The notes: generated by a model from the sequence alone, not told the origin. A stretch of 64,000 nt of DNA from Vicinamibacterales bacterium (GCA_030827135.1 JAURFE010000003.1:138923-202922); one strand, 5' to 3'. Counted from the first letter of the stretch, positions 1 through 9,371 are shown. A program made the numbers and translations.

Positions 1-524
1 CCGGTGAGGCCAACCGCCATCCAGCTCGGACGATGGATGTCGGTGTGGACGTCCGGCAATACGAAAAACGAAAGCAGGCGGGATGAGGACCCGTGATGGG
101 TGGCCACCTCGAGGAAGTCCAGCGACCAGCCAGGTCCCGCACCAGTGATCACGATGCTGTGCGCCGGGCCCCAGATCCAGCCGGTCGACACGACACAGTC
201 GAGGCGCTTCGACGAGTGCGGAGCAAGACGTGCGGCACAGACTGGCCGGTCATCGACCGCGATCGAAAACGCCTGCTCCACCGACAGCGAATTGTTGAGA
301 ACGGCGATGAGCGCGACTGGCGCGTTCAGAAGAGCTGCGCGCTCGTCGTGAGCGGTGTCAATCCGGACAATACCATCGGCCGCCGGCACTGGAAGCTTCA
401 CGAGCTTGACGCGAAGCGCGTCAAATTCCGTGAACACCCGCGCCGCCAGCACGACGCACAACGACGCCGCAATCGCCGCCGCTGCCAGCATCCGGACCGG
501 CCGCATGTCGAACAGTCCGAACAT
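1..524 (-). CDS. Partial membrane-anchored protein of unknown function (5' part, runs off left edge)
   Basis: Reading leftward from an ATG at 524 there is an open frame of 174 codons with no stop before the window edge, so the 3' end is missing. The first residues (MFGLFDMRPVRMLAAAAIAA...) are followed by a hydrophobic stretch at about residues 11-28 that looks like an uncleaved signal anchor or first membrane helix. After it comes a soluble stretch of about 140 residues rich in short beta-like segments. I do not recognise the family. It could be the start of a larger polytopic protein such as a glycosyltransferase. The start was chosen because no in-frame ATG precedes it and the divergent flank is non-coding. 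The neighbour GcvT-like gene reads in the same direction 76 bases upstream. Confidence 0.55.
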   Translation of the reverse strand, partial: MFGLFDMRPVRMLAAAAIAASLCVVLAARVFTEFDALRVKLVKLPVPAADGIVRIDTAHDERAALLNAPVALIAVLNNSLSVEQAFSIAVDDRPVCAARLAPHSSKRLDCVVSTGWIWGPAHSIVITGAGPGWSLDFLEVATHHGSSSRLLSFFVLPDVHTDIHRPSWMAVGLT

Positions 525-600
525 CCCGCGATTATCACACTACACGCGCAGTGCCGACCATGGCGCGCTCACGACCAGCGCGCCCTACCTCACCCAACCT

Positions 601-1788
601 CTACCCAGCCTTCCGCGCAGGGTTGAAGAACGGCGTGGGCACCACCGTCGCCGGGACGCGGTGACGGACTACATCGACGGTGTGTTCGATCTCGAGCCTT
701 ACGCCCGTGGCGGCGTGCGCGGCGTCCACCGTGGCCAGTCCGACCATCTGCTTGAGAATCGGAGACCACGTGGACGAGGTCATGCGGCCAATCTGACGCC
801 CACCGACCGACACGGGCACAGCCACACGCGACGCGGTCGCCTGAGCCATCGGGGGCAGCCCCACAGCTTCGTACAACTTCTCGACCGACGGCCAATCCAC
901 ACCGACCCCGACGATCCGCCGACGCGGTGCACGAGCCTGTTCCGCCGCAAGCGCGGAACGCCCGATGAAGTGCTCCTTGTTGAAGTCCACCAGACGGCCG
1001 AGGCCCAACTCAAACGGCGAGTACAACTGCGACGCCGTCAACGCCTTTCGTGCGCTGAAAAAATCCACATCGATCAGCAGCAGTCCGGCCTCGATCCGCG
1101 CCACATCAAGCGCCAGCATCCCGGCTGGCCGAAGCCCGTGCGCCGGCCCGTGCGCCATCAGCGCATCCCACACCTTGATGGCGTCCTCACGCTGCATCCA
1201 GACTTCGTAGCCGAGGTCACCGGTGTACCCGGTGCGCGACACATCCACCTTCGCGCCGGCGATCGTGCCGGACGTCACGCGGAAGTACTTCAGCGCCGCA
1301 ATATCCGCGTGCACGACGTTGCGCAACAACGTCGCCGACGTCGGCCCCTGCACGGCGAGCGCCGCGACCGATTCGGACACATCCTCAATCGATACCTGCA
1401 GACCCGCCGCATGCTGGTGGAACCAGCGAAGATTCGGCTCCGCCGCCGTGACGCGGAACGTCTCCTCCCCCAACCGGCTCACCGTCCCATCGTCAAGCAC
1501 GCGCCCGTGTTCGTCGCACCACGGCGTGTAGATGACCCGGCCGACCGCGAGACCACTGGCGTCGCGCGTAATCACCCGGTCGACCAACCGCGACGCATCG
1601 GGCCCGGTGATCAGGTACTTGAAGAGCGGCGAGATGTCGAAGAGCGCCGCACCGTTCCGGATGGCGTTGTATTCGTGTTCGTGGTGCGCCTCGTAAGCGC
1701 TCACCGTGTAGTACCCGGCCCACTCACGGTAATTGAGACTGCCGCACAGGGGAAAGGTCCGTTCATGAAAAGGGGTCCCAACGGGCAT
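601..1788 (-). CDS. gcvT: GcvT-like aminomethyltransferase (folate-dependent)
   Basis: A 395-residue protein of the glycine-cleavage T-protein / YgfZ family. In glycine cleavage this family transfers a one-carbon unit from an aminomethyl carrier to tetrahydrofolate; relatives act in dimethylglycine and sarcosine oxidation. Visible family motifs are the acidic motif GRVLDDGTVSR at about residue 95, SRTGYTGDLGYEV near 185, and DVARIEAGLLL near 230. Length is close to the usual 360-400. I start at the second Met (MPVGTPFHERT) because the nine residues before it have no family character. No gcvH or gcvP lies nearby. Instead the gene is divergent (112 bases) from two FAD oxidoreductases, so a role in an oxidative demethylation rather than classic glycine cleavage is possible (inference). 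Confidence 0.85.
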   Translation of the reverse strand: MPVGTPFHERTFPLCGSLNYREWAGYYTVSAYEAHHEHEYNAIRNGAALFDISPLFKYLITGPDASRLVDRVITRDASGLAVGRVIYTPWCDEHGRVLDDGTVSRLGEETFRVTAAEPNLRWFHQHAAGLQVSIEDVSESVAALAVQGPTSATLLRNVVHADIAALKYFRVTSGTIAGAKVDVSRTGYTGDLGYEVWMQREDAIKVWDALMAHGPAHGLRPAGMLALDVARIEAGLLLIDVDFFSARKALTASQLYSPFELGLGRLVDFNKEHFIGRSALAAEQARAPRRRIVGVGVDWPSVEKLYEAVGLPPMAQATASRVAVPVSVGGRQIGRMTSSTWSPILKQMVGLATVDAAHAATGVRLEIEHTVDVVRHRVPATVVPTPFFNPARKAG

Positions 1789-1900
1789 ACGAGATTCTAC
1801 CGGTCCAGGGCCCACAATTCGCAGCCCGGGGGTGGGGAGATTCCGGCTGCTCCACTACGGACCTTGGACTCGGGACGCGGGACCACTAGAATGTCCCGTG

Positions 1901-3490
1901 ATGCCCCAACAGTACGACGCCATCGTCATTGGCGCCGGCCACAATGGACTGACCGCTGCCGCCTACCTCGCCCGCGCGGGACGAAAGGTAGTGGTCCTGG
2001 AACGGCGACATCTGGTGGGTGGCGCGGCCGTTACCGAGGAAGTCTTTCCGGGGTTCAAGTACTCCGTCTGTTCGTACGTCGTGTCGCTGTTGCGGCCGGA
2101 GATCATCCGTGAGCTGGACCTCGCGAGCCACGGACTTGAGATTCTGCCGCTCGACGGCACCTTCACGCCGATGCCAGGCGGCGACTACCTGTGGCGCACC
2201 AACGACCACGCTCAGACCTTCCGCGACATTGCCAGGCATTCCCGCGTGGATGCCGAGGCGTACGACGAATACGGCCGCGCGATGGTCGAGATGGGCCGGT
2301 TCGCGAAACCGATTCTCGGCATGACGCCTCCCGATCCGTTCTCGATGAGGCTGCGTGAGCTGAAACCGCTGCTCGACATCCTCAACCGCTTCCGCGGGTT
2401 GCCCGACAACGATCGCTACAACCAGCTGCAGCTCTTGACGATGAGCGCGACGGACTTTCTCGACCAGTGGTTTGAGACGGATGTGCTGAAGGCGACGATG
2501 TCGGCGTCGGGCATCATCGGCACGTTCCTCGGCGTGAAGTCCCCAGGCACGGCGTACGTCCTGCTCCACCACTACATGGGTGAAATCGACGGCGCGTTCC
2601 GCTCGTGGGGCTTGTCGCGTGGCGGCACGGGCATGGTGTCGGAATCGATCGCCTCGGCCGCACGCGCGGCGGGCGCCGAGATTCGCACGGACTCACCCGT
2701 CACGAAGATCATGGTCGCGAACGGGCGCACAAGTGGGGTAGTCCTGGAAAACGGTGACTACGTCCTGGCCGACACGATCCTTTCGAGTGTCGACCCGCGG
2801 CTCACGTTCCAGAAGATGGTGGGCGAAGAACATCTGCCGACCGAATTCGTCGAGGACATCCGCCGCTACAAATTCCGCGGCTCCTCGGGCAAGGTCAATA
2901 TCGCACTCGACGGTCTCCCCGACTTCACCGCGATGCCCGGGGCGGGCCCGCACCTGCGCGGCGCCATTTCGATCTCGCCGTCGATCGACTACATGGAGCG
3001 GGCGTATGACGACGCAAAGTATGGGCGGTATTCGAAACAGCCGTACATCGACATTGTGATTCCGAGTCTGACCGACCCCTCGGTGGCGCCTCCAGGCAAA
3101 CACGTGATGTCGTGTTTTGTGCAGTACGCACCCTACGACCTCCGCAATGACGACGGGTCGCCGGCGAACTGGGATGAGCATCGCGAAGCATTCGGGGATG
3201 CGGTCATCAACGCCATCGCACAACACGCGCCCAACATCCGCGAACGAATCCTGCATCGACAGGTGCTGACGCCACTCGACATTGAGCGCACGTTCGGATT
3301 GTCGGAAGGCAACATCTTTCAGGGGGAACTGACGCTTGAGCAGTTGTTCTTCCTGCGGCCGGCACCAGGCTGGGCGGACTACCGAACACCGATCACGGGT
3401 CTGTACATGTGCGGGTCGGCGACGCACCCCGGCGGGGGCATCATGGGAGCCCCCGGCCGCAACGCCGCGATGAAGGCGATGAGGTCATGA
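1901..3490 (+). CDS. FAD-dependent oxidoreductase, phytoene-desaturase/PYROXD2-like
   Basis: A 529-residue flavoprotein of the NAD(P)/FAD-dependent amine-oxidase/phytoene-desaturase superfamily. The N-terminal Rossmann dinucleotide motif (VIGAGHNGLTAAAYLARAG, residues 9-27) is followed by the E-R-R end of beta-2. The C-terminal FAD motif reads GLYMCGSATHPGGGIMG at about residues 505-521, typical of the crtI/PYROXD2 branch. The substrate cannot be read from sequence; no carotenoid genes are present, so a carotenoid role is unlikely. The start at 1901 is the ATG directly before the flavin motif. The longer frame upstream (from 1832) has no family similarity. The stop overlaps the next gene's ATG (ATGA), so the two are translationally coupled. 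Confidence 0.85.
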   Translation: MPQQYDAIVIGAGHNGLTAAAYLARAGRKVVVLERRHLVGGAAVTEEVFPGFKYSVCSYVVSLLRPEIIRELDLASHGLEILPLDGTFTPMPGGDYLWRTNDHAQTFRDIARHSRVDAEAYDEYGRAMVEMGRFAKPILGMTPPDPFSMRLRELKPLLDILNRFRGLPDNDRYNQLQLLTMSATDFLDQWFETDVLKATMSASGIIGTFLGVKSPGTAYVLLHHYMGEIDGAFRSWGLSRGGTGMVSESIASAARAAGAEIRTDSPVTKIMVANGRTSGVVLENGDYVLADTILSSVDPRLTFQKMVGEEHLPTEFVEDIRRYKFRGSSGKVNIALDGLPDFTAMPGAGPHLRGAISISPSIDYMERAYDDAKYGRYSKQPYIDIVIPSLTDPSVAPPGKHVMSCFVQYAPYDLRNDDGSPANWDEHREAFGDAVINAIAQHAPNIRERILHRQVLTPLDIERTFGLSEGNIFQGELTLEQLFFLRPAPGWADYRTPITGLYMCGSATHPGGGIMGAPGRNAAMKAMRS

Positions 3491-5058
3491 CCGACGTCAT
3501 CATTATCGGCGGCGGTCTCAACGGTCTTGTGGCCGCGAATGTGCTCGCGAAGAAGAAGTTTTCCGTGCTGGTGCTCGAACGCGAGGACCAGATCGGCGGG
3601 GCGGCAGTCACGGGAAAATCCGCCATGGGTGTGAAGTCGCCGACGCTCAGCCACGCGCTGGGGCCGATCAGTCCGGATGTCATCCGCGCACTCAGACTTG
3701 ACCGTGCCGGCATCGAGTTCATGACGCCGGATCCGGCGTTGACGACGTTGGGCACCAACAGCGAGGTGATCACGTTCCATCGGGATCACATCCTCACGGC
3801 AGCGTCGATCGAACGTGTATCGTCGGCCGATGCCGCCGCCTGGCAGTCGTTCGGCGTGACATTGCAGCGTCTGGCCAACGTGCTGAAGGAATTGAATCGA
3901 CATCAGGCACCGTCGATAGACTCGCCGGCCTCCGCGGATTTGTGGCGTCTGTTGAAAGTCGGCCGGCATGCGCGCGCACTGGGCAGTCGGGAACTGGCGC
4001 GACTGGGTCGCTACGTCCCCATCTGCGTCGCGGACCTCGTGTCTGAGTGGTTCAAGAGCGACCTCGTGCAGGCGGCAGTCGCCGCGCGCGCGATCTTCGG
4101 CCACCACATGGGCCCCTGGTCGGCGGGAACAGGGGCGCTGCTGCTCCAGCGGCTCGCCGAGGACCCGATGCCTGTGGGCGGCGGCGCGACGGTCAAGGGG
4201 GGCCCGGGGGCCTTCTCAGCCGCGCTGGCGGCGATGGCCACCGGGTCGAGCGTCAACATTCGCACAGGTGTGCGAGTCGCCCGCGTGCTGACCCGCGCGG
4301 GCGCTGCCGTCGGCGTCGCGCTGGAGTCCGGTGAAGAAATTCCCGCACATGCGGTTGTGGGCGCGATCGATCCAAAACAACTCCTGCTGTCGCTGGTGGA
4401 ACCGACGGACCTCCCCCCGACGTTCCGTCAGCGCGTCCAGCAGATTCGCGCGCGTGGCGTGACCGCGAAAATCAACCTGACGATCACCGGCGTGCCTGCG
4501 TTTACGGCGCTCCATGGCGACGACCTGCCGCTGCGCGGCCGCATGCTCATCGCCCCCTCGATCGATTATCTTGAGCGCGCGCACGACGCCACGAAATACG
4601 GCGGGATGGCGACATCGCCCTGGGTGGAACTGAGCATCCCGAGCATCAACGACGACACGCTGGCGCCGCAGGGTCACCACGCGGTCTCGATGTACGTGCA
4701 CGGCGTGCCGAACAGCCCGGACATCACGCGCGCAGATGTGCTCACACGCGCCCTCGCGGTGATCGCGCCACACGCGCCGAGACTCTCATCCCAGATTGTG
4801 GAACAGGAAGTATTCACGCCAGCCGATCTCGAATCGCGCTGGGGCTACACCGGCGGACACTTCTTCCACGGGGAAGGCACGCTGGACCAGTGGTGGGTCA
4901 GCCGGCCACTGCTCGGCTGGGCGCATCGCTACGCATCACCAGTTCAGGGCCTGTTCCTGGCGAGTGCGGGCACACATCCCGGCGGTGGACTCACCGGCCA
5001 GTCGGGCCTCAACGCCGCGCGCGTGATCTCAGACGTGCTCGGGCGTCGCCGACGCTGA
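3487..5058 (+). CDS. FAD-dependent oxidoreductase, second copy of the pair
   Basis: A 523-residue paralogue of the preceding flavoprotein, starting at the ATG of an ATGA overlap (3487-3490). The dinucleotide motif is IIGGGLNGLVAANVLAKK near residue 5. The C-terminal flavin motif is GLFLASAGTHPGGGLTGQSG near residue 490. The two proteins keep the same domain order, suggesting duplication followed by divergence and possibly a heteromeric enzyme (inference). The substrate is unknown. The downstream 251 bases to the convergent GNAT gene contain no feature I can support. Confidence 0.82.
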   Translation: MTDVIIIGGGLNGLVAANVLAKKKFSVLVLEREDQIGGAAVTGKSAMGVKSPTLSHALGPISPDVIRALRLDRAGIEFMTPDPALTTLGTNSEVITFHRDHILTAASIERVSSADAAAWQSFGVTLQRLANVLKELNRHQAPSIDSPASADLWRLLKVGRHARALGSRELARLGRYVPICVADLVSEWFKSDLVQAAVAARAIFGHHMGPWSAGTGALLLQRLAEDPMPVGGGATVKGGPGAFSAALAAMATGSSVNIRTGVRVARVLTRAGAAVGVALESGEEIPAHAVVGAIDPKQLLLSLVEPTDLPPTFRQRVQQIRARGVTAKINLTITGVPAFTALHGDDLPLRGRMLIAPSIDYLERAHDATKYGGMATSPWVELSIPSINDDTLAPQGHHAVSMYVHGVPNSPDITRADVLTRALAVIAPHAPRLSSQIVEQEVFTPADLESRWGYTGGHFFHGEGTLDQWWVSRPLLGWAHRYASPVQGLFLASAGTHPGGGLTGQSGLNAARVISDVLGRRRR

Positions 5059-5309
5059 CACGTCCGAGACAACGTCGCCCCGTCGATGACGGTCGGGGCA
5101 CTGGTTATGGGCCAGGTCGACGACCACCAGTGGCGCGCCAGCCCACACCTGATACACACCGACCAGACATCCACACGCTTGAGCCCTGCTCATCAGCATC
5201 GTCCGCAACGCGGGCGACCATGACCCGATACTGAACACTCTGCGCTTCTCAGCGGGCATCTCAGAGCATTGGACCGGGGCCCGTCCGGAAAAGTTACATC
5301 GCCAAGGCG

Positions 5310-6281
5310 TTAGAACACGTCCAGGGGCCACCACGTAGGGTGGGGGGCTGGGCTGATGAGCGGAGGGCCAGATGCGTCAGTGGGCAAATGGCGCACCATC
5401 ATGATTTCTGGTGCATCAAAGGGTGCGCTGAAGCGGACCTGCGGTGGATGCAGGCCGTCCGGGAGCCACGCGCGCAGAGTGCGGTCTGCCTGGGAAGGGT
5501 CGCGTTCGACATAGGCCTCAAGCAGGGCCCCGATGCGTGCACCTGACGGGTCGCGATCGCCACAGTCTTCCAGAACGACCCCCTCGGGTCCGCGGCTCAC
5601 GACAATAAAAGCGGCGGCGCGGTAGCCTTCTTCGGCGACATAGATTTCGACCTGGCGCAAGCCGGCGGGTCCAAGCCCGGCACGAAGGCGGCGACGCATG
5701 ATGCCGAACTCGATCAGGTCCGGTGTGCGATTGAGCGCAAACGACGCCTTCATCGCGTACGTCATCGACACCGCGGCGATCTCGGGGAAGTCCAGCGGGT
5801 CGGCGGCCCGCACCATCGTGGCGGGAGCTCCGCGACGTGTGTGAGGCACGTCGATGGTGACCATCTGCCGAGGCACAGCGGTAAAACCGAGGCGCGTGTA
5901 GTAGGCGGCGCCGATCTCCGAAAAGAGCAGCGCCACTGTGCAGCCGCGAGCCTTGCCGTCGGCAATCATCGCCTCGACCAGCCTGGGCGCGAGCCCCTGC
6001 CCGCGTCGCGACTCAGGCGTGAACACCGCGCCAATGCCAAGAACCCTGGTCGGGTGGCCCGCAATCACAGCGTCAAACAGGTAGCGTTTGGCCGAGACCA
6101 TGACCCGGTCGCCTTCCACCAGTCCAACCCGAGCCAGATTCTCCTTCCCCCAGCGGGTCTTCATCTGAGCCAGGTTCCACAGGCCGTAGGCCTTACGGCT
6201 CAGCCCATCGCCCCACAGCCCATAGGTGTCGTCCAACACCTGTTCCAGAAGCGACGAATCCGCCAATTCAATCAACTCCAT
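5310..6281 (-). CDS. GNAT family N-acetyltransferase, Eis-like length
   Basis: A 323-residue protein whose first half is a GNAT acetyl-CoA-binding fold. The motif-A signature RRGQGLAPRLVEAMI (about residues 90-105) gives the Q/R-x-x-G-x-G/A pyrophosphate loop, and YYTRLGF near residue 125 is the typical motif B end. The C-terminal ~170 residues resemble the second GNAT-like half of Eis-type acetyltransferases, but I cannot assign a substrate. I start at the ATG at 6281 (MELIELADSS). The open frame continues upstream only through simple GTGGGTGG-type sequence that is clearly non-coding spacer. Divergent from the DUF1800 gene with 69 bases between. Confidence 0.78.
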   Translation of the reverse strand: MELIELADSSLLEQVLDDTYGLWGDGLSRKAYGLWNLAQMKTRWGKENLARVGLVEGDRVMVSAKRYLFDAVIAGHPTRVLGIGAVFTPESRRGQGLAPRLVEAMIADGKARGCTVALLFSEIGAAYYTRLGFTAVPRQMVTIDVPHTRRGAPATMVRAADPLDFPEIAAVSMTYAMKASFALNRTPDLIEFGIMRRRLRAGLGPAGLRQVEIYVAEEGYRAAAFIVVSRGPEGVVLEDCGDRDPSGARIGALLEAYVERDPSQADRTLRAWLPDGLHPPQVRFSAPFDAPEIMMVRHLPTDASGPPLISPAPHPTWWPLDVF

Positions 6282-6350
6282 CCGCCCATCCACCCACCTG
6301 CCCACCTGCCCACCTTTAACTATCATTCCCCAGCGCGGGTCCAAACAGTC

Positions 6351-8087
6351 ATGAATCGCCTTCTTCCCTTCTCCGGACGCCTGGTGGCCGCTGTGGTGGC
6401 GGCAGGTCTCGGCGTTGCCGCTCCGCTCTCGGGACAGTCGGCCGCGGCGAATGCTGACACCGCCACCGTCGTCCACGTATTGAACCGGCTCGGATACGGT
6501 CCGCGGCCGGGAGATGTCGCACGAGTGAAGGCGATGGGCATCGAGGCGTACATTGAGCAGCAGCTGCACCCGGAGCGGATCGTTGACCCCGCGCTCGATC
6601 GCCGACTCGCGGCGTATCCCACGATTCACCTGACCACGGCAGAGATTGCGCGCGACTACTACGGCCCCGCCGAAGCGTTGCGGCGCGCGGAGCAGCAGGC
6701 GGCCGGCCGGCAGGGCCAGCCTCCGGCGCCGCCGGTGATGACGACGGATCCCACGATGATGGGACAGGCGGGCCAGCCCGCACGGCCGGCGCAAAACCTG
6801 TCGCCAGAGATGCGCGACGCGCGCCAGCGCGAGCAGCAGATCCTGCAGGATCTGATGCAGGCGCGGATCGTGCGCGCGGTGGCATCGGAACGCCAGCTTG
6901 AGGAGGTGCTCGTTGATTTCTGGTTCAACCACTTCAACGTGTTCTCAGGCAAGGGGCAGGTGCGCGTGTACCTCACCGGGTACGAACGCGACACCATTCG
7001 CCCGCACGTGCTTGGCAACTTCCGCGAGATGCTGGGCGCGGTCGCTGAGAGCCCGGCGATGTTGTTCTATCTGGACAACTTCCAGAACGTGGATCCCAGG
7101 GCCGCACAGCGCCAGGCGGATGAGACGCTCGCGCGTCAGCGGATGGCCGCGGCGCGGGGACGCGGGGGCCGAGGTGCGGTGCGTCCGCAGAATCAGCAAC
7201 AGATGGAGCGCCAGCAGCAGGTCCTGCAGACGGCGCGTAATCGCGGCCTGAACGAGAACTACGCGCGGGAGTTGATGGAGCTCCACACACTGGGCGTGGA
7301 TGGCGGGTACACCCAGGCGGATGTCGTGGCCGTAGCCCGCGCGTTCACAGGCTGGACGATTGACCGTCCGCGCGATGGCGGATCGTTCCTGTTCAACGCC
7401 GCGATGCACGACAACGACCCGAAGGTCGTGCTCGGCACGACGATCGCGGCGGGTGGCAAAAAAGATGGTGAGGCCGTGCTCGACCTGCTCGCCGCGCATC
7501 CCGCAACGGCGAAGTTCATTGCCGGGAAGCTTGCGCGGCGCTTCGTGTCGGATGAACCGCCGGCGGCGCTGATCGACCGTGCCGCGAAGGTGTTTCTCAG
7601 CTCGAAGGGCGACCTTCGGGAAGTGACGCGCGCGATTGTCACGTCACCAGAGTTTTTTGCCACCGAGGCTCGCCGAGCCAAGGTGAAGACGCCGCTTGAA
7701 TTCGTGGCCTCGGCCGTCCGCGCGTCGGATGCCGCAGTCAACAACGTGCAGCCCCTGGTGCAGGCGTTGCGCACGCTCGGCATGCCGCTGTATGGCGCGC
7801 AGCCGCCGACCGGCTGGGGTGACACGGCGATGGACTGGGTCAACACCGGCGCGTTGCTCAATCGCCTGAACTTCGCCATTCAGCTCGCGGGCAACCAACT
7901 CCGGGGCATCCGCCTTGATGTGCGCAGCCTGGCGCCGGACACCAGCGAAACGACGCGTACTCAGCTCGTCACGAAGCTTGTGTTTGGTGATATCTCGAGC
8001 ATCACGCGAGACACGTTGGCCAGGGCCGAGTCGCCGCAGCACCTCGTGGCGCTCACGCTGGGGTCGCCCGAGTTTCAGAAGCGCTGA
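6351..8087 (+). CDS. DUF1800 domain-containing exported protein
   Basis: A 578-residue protein with an N-terminal signal peptide (hydrophobic core at about residues 10-25, ending LSGQS). The DUF1800 body shows the family hallmarks: early HVLNRLGYGPRPGD, DFWFNHFNVF near residue 190, NENYARELMELHTLGV near 300, and VARAFTGW soon after. Two low-complexity inserts interrupt the fold: a Gln/Pro/Ala-rich one at about 105-155 and an Arg/Gly/Gln-rich one at about 260-295. DUF1800 genes are almost always paired with a DUF1501 gene, as here (10 bases downstream). The biochemical role is not established; the pair is assumed to act outside the cytoplasm. The start at 6351 is the only ATG in front of the signal peptide. 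Confidence 0.88.
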   Translation: MNRLLPFSGRLVAAVVAAGLGVAAPLSGQSAAANADTATVVHVLNRLGYGPRPGDVARVKAMGIEAYIEQQLHPERIVDPALDRRLAAYPTIHLTTAEIARDYYGPAEALRRAEQQAAGRQGQPPAPPVMTTDPTMMGQAGQPARPAQNLSPEMRDARQREQQILQDLMQARIVRAVASERQLEEVLVDFWFNHFNVFSGKGQVRVYLTGYERDTIRPHVLGNFREMLGAVAESPAMLFYLDNFQNVDPRAAQRQADETLARQRMAAARGRGGRGAVRPQNQQQMERQQQVLQTARNRGLNENYARELMELHTLGVDGGYTQADVVAVARAFTGWTIDRPRDGGSFLFNAAMHDNDPKVVLGTTIAAGGKKDGEAVLDLLAAHPATAKFIAGKLARRFVSDEPPAALIDRAAKVFLSSKGDLREVTRAIVTSPEFFATEARRAKVKTPLEFVASAVRASDAAVNNVQPLVQALRTLGMPLYGAQPPTGWGDTAMDWVNTGALLNRLNFAIQLAGNQLRGIRLDVRSLAPDTSETTRTQLVTKLVFGDISSITRDTLARAESPQHLVALTLGSPEFQKR

Positions 8088-8097
8088 GGATTTGATC

Positions 8098-9318
8098 ATG
8101 CTCACACGACGGGTGTTTCTCAAGAACGGCAGCATGGCGATGCTGAGCCTTGGATTTGCTCCGGCGTTCTTCGAACGCGCGGCGCAGGCGGCGCAGACGA
8201 AACGCAAGGTGCTGGTCACGATCTTCCAGCGTGGTGCCGTGGATGGCCTGAACATGATCGTGCCCTTCGGGGAGAAGGCGTACTACCAGGCGCGACCGTC
8301 GATCGCAGTCCCGCCGCCCGGACAGGCCAACGGCGCGCTCGACCTTGACGGGTTCTTCGGTATGCACCCTCGCATGGCGTCGCTCTATCCGTACTTCACG
8401 CGCGGGGAACTCGCGATCGTCAACGCCACGGGCTCCCACGACCCCACGCGATCTCACTTTGACGCCCAGGACTACATGGAGAGCGGCACCCCTGGGGTCA
8501 AGAGCACCGGTGACGGCTGGCTGAACCGGTATCTGCACGCGAAGGAGCACGAGGAAGCAAGTGCATTTCGCGCGGTGGCACTCACGCAGCAGCTGCCGCG
8601 GGTCCTGCAGGGCCAGGCGCCGGCGCTGGCCATCGATCAGCTCGGCAGATTCGGCGTGCGTGCAGGTGAGGCCGGCGAGATGATGCAGTCCTCATTCGAA
8701 GCCCAATATGCCGCGGCGGCCGATGCCATGCTCCGCCCCACCGGCAAGGAGGCCTTTGAGGCAGTCAAACAGCTGCGATCTGTGGACATTGCAAAGTACA
8801 CGCCGCAGAACGGAGCCGTGTATCCAAACAGCGGCTACGGCCAGGCGCTCAAACAAATCGCCCAGCTGATTCGCGCGGACATGGGCCTTGAAGTCGCGTT
8901 CGCGGAGTCCGGCAACTGGGACCATCACGCCAACGAAGGTCCGGCCATTGCGAATCGACTCGACGATTTTGCCGGCGGCATCGCCGCCTTCGCGCAGGAC
9001 CTCGGCGACAGAATGGCGGACGTGGTGGTGCTGACGATGTCGGAGTTTGGCCGCACGGTGGCGGAAAACGGCGCGCGTGGCACCGACCATGGCCACGGCA
9101 ACGCGATGCTTCTGCTCGGCGGGAATGTAAAGGGCGGAAAGATCTACGGCCGGTGGCCCGGCCTCGAACGCGAACAACGCTACGAAGGCCGGGACCTGGC
9201 GATCACGACCGACTTCCGCGACGTCTTCTCAGAGGCACTGACGGGCCACCTCGGAGCCCGGGACACGGCTCGAGTGTTTCCGGGGCACAAGCGCGGGAAG
9301 ACACTCGGGATTCTCTAG
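8098..9318 (+). CDS. DUF1501 exported protein (alkaline-phosphatase-like superfamily)
   Basis: A 406-residue protein whose N-terminus MLTRRVFLKNGSMAML is a twin-arginine (Tat) type signal, so it is probably exported folded. The body matches DUF1501: the GAVDGLNMIVPFGEKAYY stretch near residue 45, the DAQDYMESGTPG motif near 125, and the late VVVLTMSEFGRTVAENGARG and DHGHGNAM motifs at about 310-335, where the Asp/His residues are the probable metal ligands of the alkaline-phosphatase-like fold. It follows its DUF1800 partner by 10 bases and is presumably co-transcribed. The function of the pair is unknown. A perfect hairpin at 9337-9371 follows the stop. Confidence 0.88.
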   Translation: MLTRRVFLKNGSMAMLSLGFAPAFFERAAQAAQTKRKVLVTIFQRGAVDGLNMIVPFGEKAYYQARPSIAVPPPGQANGALDLDGFFGMHPRMASLYPYFTRGELAIVNATGSHDPTRSHFDAQDYMESGTPGVKSTGDGWLNRYLHAKEHEEASAFRAVALTQQLPRVLQGQAPALAIDQLGRFGVRAGEAGEMMQSSFEAQYAAAADAMLRPTGKEAFEAVKQLRSVDIAKYTPQNGAVYPNSGYGQALKQIAQLIRADMGLEVAFAESGNWDHHANEGPAIANRLDDFAGGIAAFAQDLGDRMADVVVLTMSEFGRTVAENGARGTDHGHGNAMLLLGGNVKGGKIYGRWPGLEREQRYEGRDLAITTDFRDVFSEALTGHLGARDTARVFPGHKRGKTLGIL

Positions 9319-9336
9319 CTGGGCGCATGAGCAGCT

Positions 9337-9371
9337 GGGCGGGTGGGCGGATGACATCCGCCCACCCGCCC
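9337..9371. terminator. Perfect 17-bp inverted repeat between convergent genes
   Basis: GGGCGGGTGGGCGGATG (9337-9353) and its exact reverse complement (9355-9371) are separated by one base. It sits in the 80-base gap between two convergent stops (9318 and 9399), so it could act as a bidirectional transcription terminator. There is no T-run, so classic intrinsic termination is not certain. Similar GGGTGGGC-type simple sequence also occurs upstream of the GNAT gene at about 6283-6317. Confidence 0.6.

Noticed and set aside
355-2112. Long plus-strand open frame of 585 codons over the GcvT-like gene
   Set aside because: It is antisense to a clear GcvT homologue, is Arg/His/Pro-rich and shows no domain; a typical shadow in GC-rich DNA.
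5059-5309. Small open frames in the largest gap
   Set aside because: None has a ribosome binding site or recognisable composition; I see no gene or clear structure in these 251 bases.
6283-6317. CCCACCTG repeats upstream of DUF1800 as an operator
   Set aside because: Simple-sequence repeats of a few units without symmetry; not enough to support a binding site.
5841-6350. N-terminal extension of the DUF1800 frame by 170 codons
   Set aside because: The extra residues lie antisense to the GNAT gene, and the signal peptide begins at 6351.
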